Below are positions 61,791 to 64,000 of a DNA stretch of 64,000 nucleotides, one piece after another; positions within the stretch are counted from its first letter, which is position 1; each line of letters begins with the position of its first letter. Under the pieces are notes generated by a model. It searched no databases. It saw only the letters and a program-made list of their open reading frames with translations, and was not told where the DNA came from. The stretch comes from Enoplolaimus lenunculus (lineage: Eukaryota > Nematoda > Enoplea > Enoplida > Thoracostomopsidae), in assembly GCA_030248215.1 (NCBI GenBank), contig JASANG010002954.1:124001-188000 (forward strand), written 5' to 3'. Both the position numbers and the translations under genes were made by a program.

Positions 61791-62385
61791 TGTAGTGACC
61801 CGAATAAGAGGGGTGTAATAAGAAGGGTCACCATTTTGAGTCCCAATAAATAAGAGTCCGTATCCCTAATAAGACTCCGTAAGCAAATAGAGTCCCTAAA
61901 CCCTAATTAGAGTCCATAAATGTCAATCCCTAATTGTAGCGCATAAATGACTCCAGGACCAAATAAAGTTGTGTTCGAAACGTTAAAGCATACTTAAGTT
62001 TTGAAAGTAACATTCCAAAGTATAACCTTACTTTTCGGTCAAGCTTTCGACACAAGGCAAAGTAACATTTAATTAAACGGATAGTTGTAATACCGGATAT
62101 ATATCAGTAACGAAGGTGGCGGAGGGCGGGTTGTAAATAAATAACAGTCCGTAACCGAATATAACAAGGGAGGTACCCTCTATTATAAGCATATTCCTAA
62201 GCCTAAGCCTAAGCCTAGCTTAAGAATGAGGATATTCGTAAACCTAAGCCTGAAAGCCTAAGCGTAAGCAAAGTAAATTTAAAGCTTGCAAGCTTTTCTG
62301 CAAAAAATGGTGAGTCAAATTGACTTTCTCCGAAGTAGGCTTTTCTGGACTACACAAACTGAGTCAAATTCGGCTCAGTCGTGTC
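61791..62385. mobile_element. mosaic of fused C, A and B element pieces
   Basis: 61791-62180 is a family C body (TGTAGTGACCCGAATAAGAG...GGAGGTACCCTC). It passes directly into a family A interior at 62181-62296 (TATTATAAGCATATTCC, CCTAAG repeats, AAAGCTTGCAAGC) and then a family B left half at 62297-62385 (TGCAAAAAATGGTGAGTC). None of the internal junctions has a terminus. Confidence 0.7.
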
Positions 62386-62591
62386 GCTCTATGCAATTAA
62401 AAGCGTGAATATTTAAATGTAAGAACAATTTCGTATCTGCATAGCTAACGGATCCGAAAACTTAAGAAAATATTAGGTATAGCAATTGCCAGAAACTTTT
62501 ATAACGTTATGTATCACATTTATAATTGTTGAGATTCAATTTTTGACTAGAACCTCCCAAGGTATTATTCCCTCGCAGTAAGAGCAACCGA

Positions 62592-63015
62592 CCAATGTAT
62601 AGAACAGAGTCGTAACAGTAAAACATATTTCTAAGCCTAAGCCTAATCGTACGAATGCGCTTACACCAAAGCCAAAGTCTAAGCGTAACCGTATGCAAAA
62701 ATTAGTCTAAATCTTACGCCCTATTCACATATGCACGTTTTTGCTGCAATAATTTGCATTTCAAATTGCACGCAGAACTTGTATTTTTTCATCAGTCAAT
62801 GAGAAAGCGGCTGCGATAAATTCAGTGAAGCTGCATGGTTGTTCATACATGTGAACTAAATTCCTAGCTATGATTTCTAATGAATTATTTGCAGCTGCAA
62901 GTTTTTCGCATGGGATTTTGGACACAATTTTGCAAGTGCAAGTTGCAGCTGAAAGTTCTCGCAGCATAAACTTGCACGTGTGAATAGGGCTTTAAGCTTA
63001 GTTAACTGCAGTCCA
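62592..63015 (+). mobile_element. family A element split by another TIR element
   Basis: GACCAATGTATAGAACAGAG at the left and the normal interior up to ATTAGTCTAAATCTTA; after the insertion it continues AAGCTTAGTTAACTGCAGTCC. The final terminus is lost. Confidence 0.72.
62718..62990. mobile_element. family H: TIR element, GCCCTATTCACA ends
   Basis: GCCCTATTCACATATGCACG at the left, CTTGCACGTGTGAATAGGGC at the right; inner TTGCAGCTG motifs in both orientations. Inserted in the family A copy around it. Confidence 0.83.
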
Positions 63016-63089
63016 ATACATTTTTATATATTTCATACAGTTTTAAACACTGCTATACTTCGACGTAAATTCGCATTTTATACTTCTAA

Positions 63090-63250
63090 CCGGGCCCGTA
63101 GCCAATGAAACGTCAGGGGCGGACTCAGCTCCCCTGAAAGAATTTTGGCCCCAGAAAACTTTCAACCTTGCTTGTAATTCAACGAAAACCCTTGTATGCT
63201 CCTCCTGAAAATTTTTTAGCCACACTAGCAAGGTAAGCTGGTTTCTTGCC
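63090..63250. mobile_element. one-ended GGGCCCGTAGCC element
   Basis: GGGCCCGTAGCCAATGAAAC start shared with 23168-23304; the body mentions AGCAAGGTAAGCTGG, inverse of the left body of that element. Confidence 0.45.
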
Positions 63251-63599
63251 AGCTTCCAACACCAGTTCAACAAATTTAAAAGTTAAACGTCAAATTATTA
63301 CACTTTCCACCATGAACAGAACCGATTGTGCTTACAACCAAAAATTCAAGGTGTAAGCAAAGCTTATCGCGACACCGTTGCAGCGTAAAACACCTGAAAA
63401 AAGAGGCACATTAAGGGGCTTTGTAAGGGAACAAAACCAAAGGAGGGGGGCTTTGTTTCTTTATACTAAAGCCATCGCGGTCGGAACGTGAACAACCGAC
63501 AGTCGAAAAGCCGAAAACTGTTACGTAACAATTTTGTAGCATAAGCAGGGTTTGGCACTCAATTTACTCAATAAGGCGGCCCAAGGTTGCATTTACGCT

Positions 63600-63780
63600 A
63601 ACTTATTGAGGGATACATACATATACATATACATACACACATATATATATATATATATACAAATATATATGTATATATGTATATATTATATATACATATA
63701 TATGTATATATAATAAATATATAATATCTATTATATATTATATGTATATATACATACATATGTATGTATATATATGCGAC
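63600..63780. repeat. TA/CATA microsatellite near the window end
   Basis: Alternating TACATATACATATA and TATATATGTATATA, partly palindromic. 63251-63600 and 63781-64000 contain nothing recognised. Confidence 0.88.
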
Positions 63781-64000
63781 AACTCACGAGGTTATATGCA
63801 TACATATAGGTAAATAATGCATTTGCAGAAGCAACATAAATACATATTTTAAAAACGTGCCATAATACAAGCAAAATTTAACCTCAAAACAATGATACGC
63901 TTCAAGACTGCACCATATAAATTGATGGGTTCCCTCTGTCGATTTTTGTTTTTAAGCGATGGGGCAACCCCTACTACGTTGTATGCAAAGTGAGTGAAAA

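Noticed and set aside
1-64000. Retroelements, virus-like elements or autonomous transposons.
   Set aside because: No reverse transcriptase, integrase, capsid, envelope or transposase motif was seen in the long frames, and no long terminal direct repeats were noticed.

Overview
This is animal nuclear DNA. It is AT-rich and intron-rich, both genes use GT-AG introns, and it carries two recognisable metazoan genes embedded in a dense field of small non-autonomous DNA transposons. Both genes are on the minus strand. The first is a goosecoid (gsc) homeobox gene (3 coding exons, 15070 down to 11357, 763 residues by my splice model). The second is a CDC-like / LAMMER-family protein kinase gene (CLK/Doa; 13 coding exons, 61372 down to 40967, 1698 residues by my model). 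The goosecoid homeodomain places the source among animals, but I cannot name the species. The internal repeat of the commonest transposon is TTAGGC-like, the nematode-type telomere unit; this is a clue only, not proof of lineage.

Layout: 1-10.9 kb is gene-free and made of repeats (several TTAGGC-bearing elements, a 1.1 kb foldback element with 244-bp arms, two TTAA-flanked tRNA-bearing elements). 11.36-15.07 kb is gsc. 15.1-40.9 kb is a 26-kb gene desert of nested and fragmentary elements and microsatellites. 40.97-61.37 kb is the CLK gene, whose 12 introns (0.68-3.2 kb) hold many more of the same elements plus four satellite arrays. 61.4-64 kb is again repeats.

I found no transposase, reverse transcriptase, capsid or envelope gene and no virus-like element; the mobile DNA here is short terminal-inverted-repeat (TIR) or foldback type, plus tRNA-like SINE pieces. 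The dominant family (about 40 copies, 'family A') begins GGCC(C/A)ATGT, ends in the inverse, carries (TTAGGC)n-like repeats inside, and is flanked in many copies by 8-bp direct repeats (perfect GAACCAGT at 49139/49401), as hAT-superfamily elements are. Several copies lie within 10-60 bp of CLK and gsc splice sites, and one in gsc intron 2 appears to have duplicated the 5' splice site itself.

Functionally the two genes are unrelated: gsc encodes a K50 homeodomain repressor with an eh1 Groucho-binding motif; the CLK gene encodes a dual-specificity kinase expected to phosphorylate SR splicing factors. Both proteins are much longer than usual for their families because of low-complexity Asn, Gln, Thr and acidic stretches. 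Coordinates of repeats are read by eye and are good to a few bases where a duplication is quoted, and to tens of bases otherwise.
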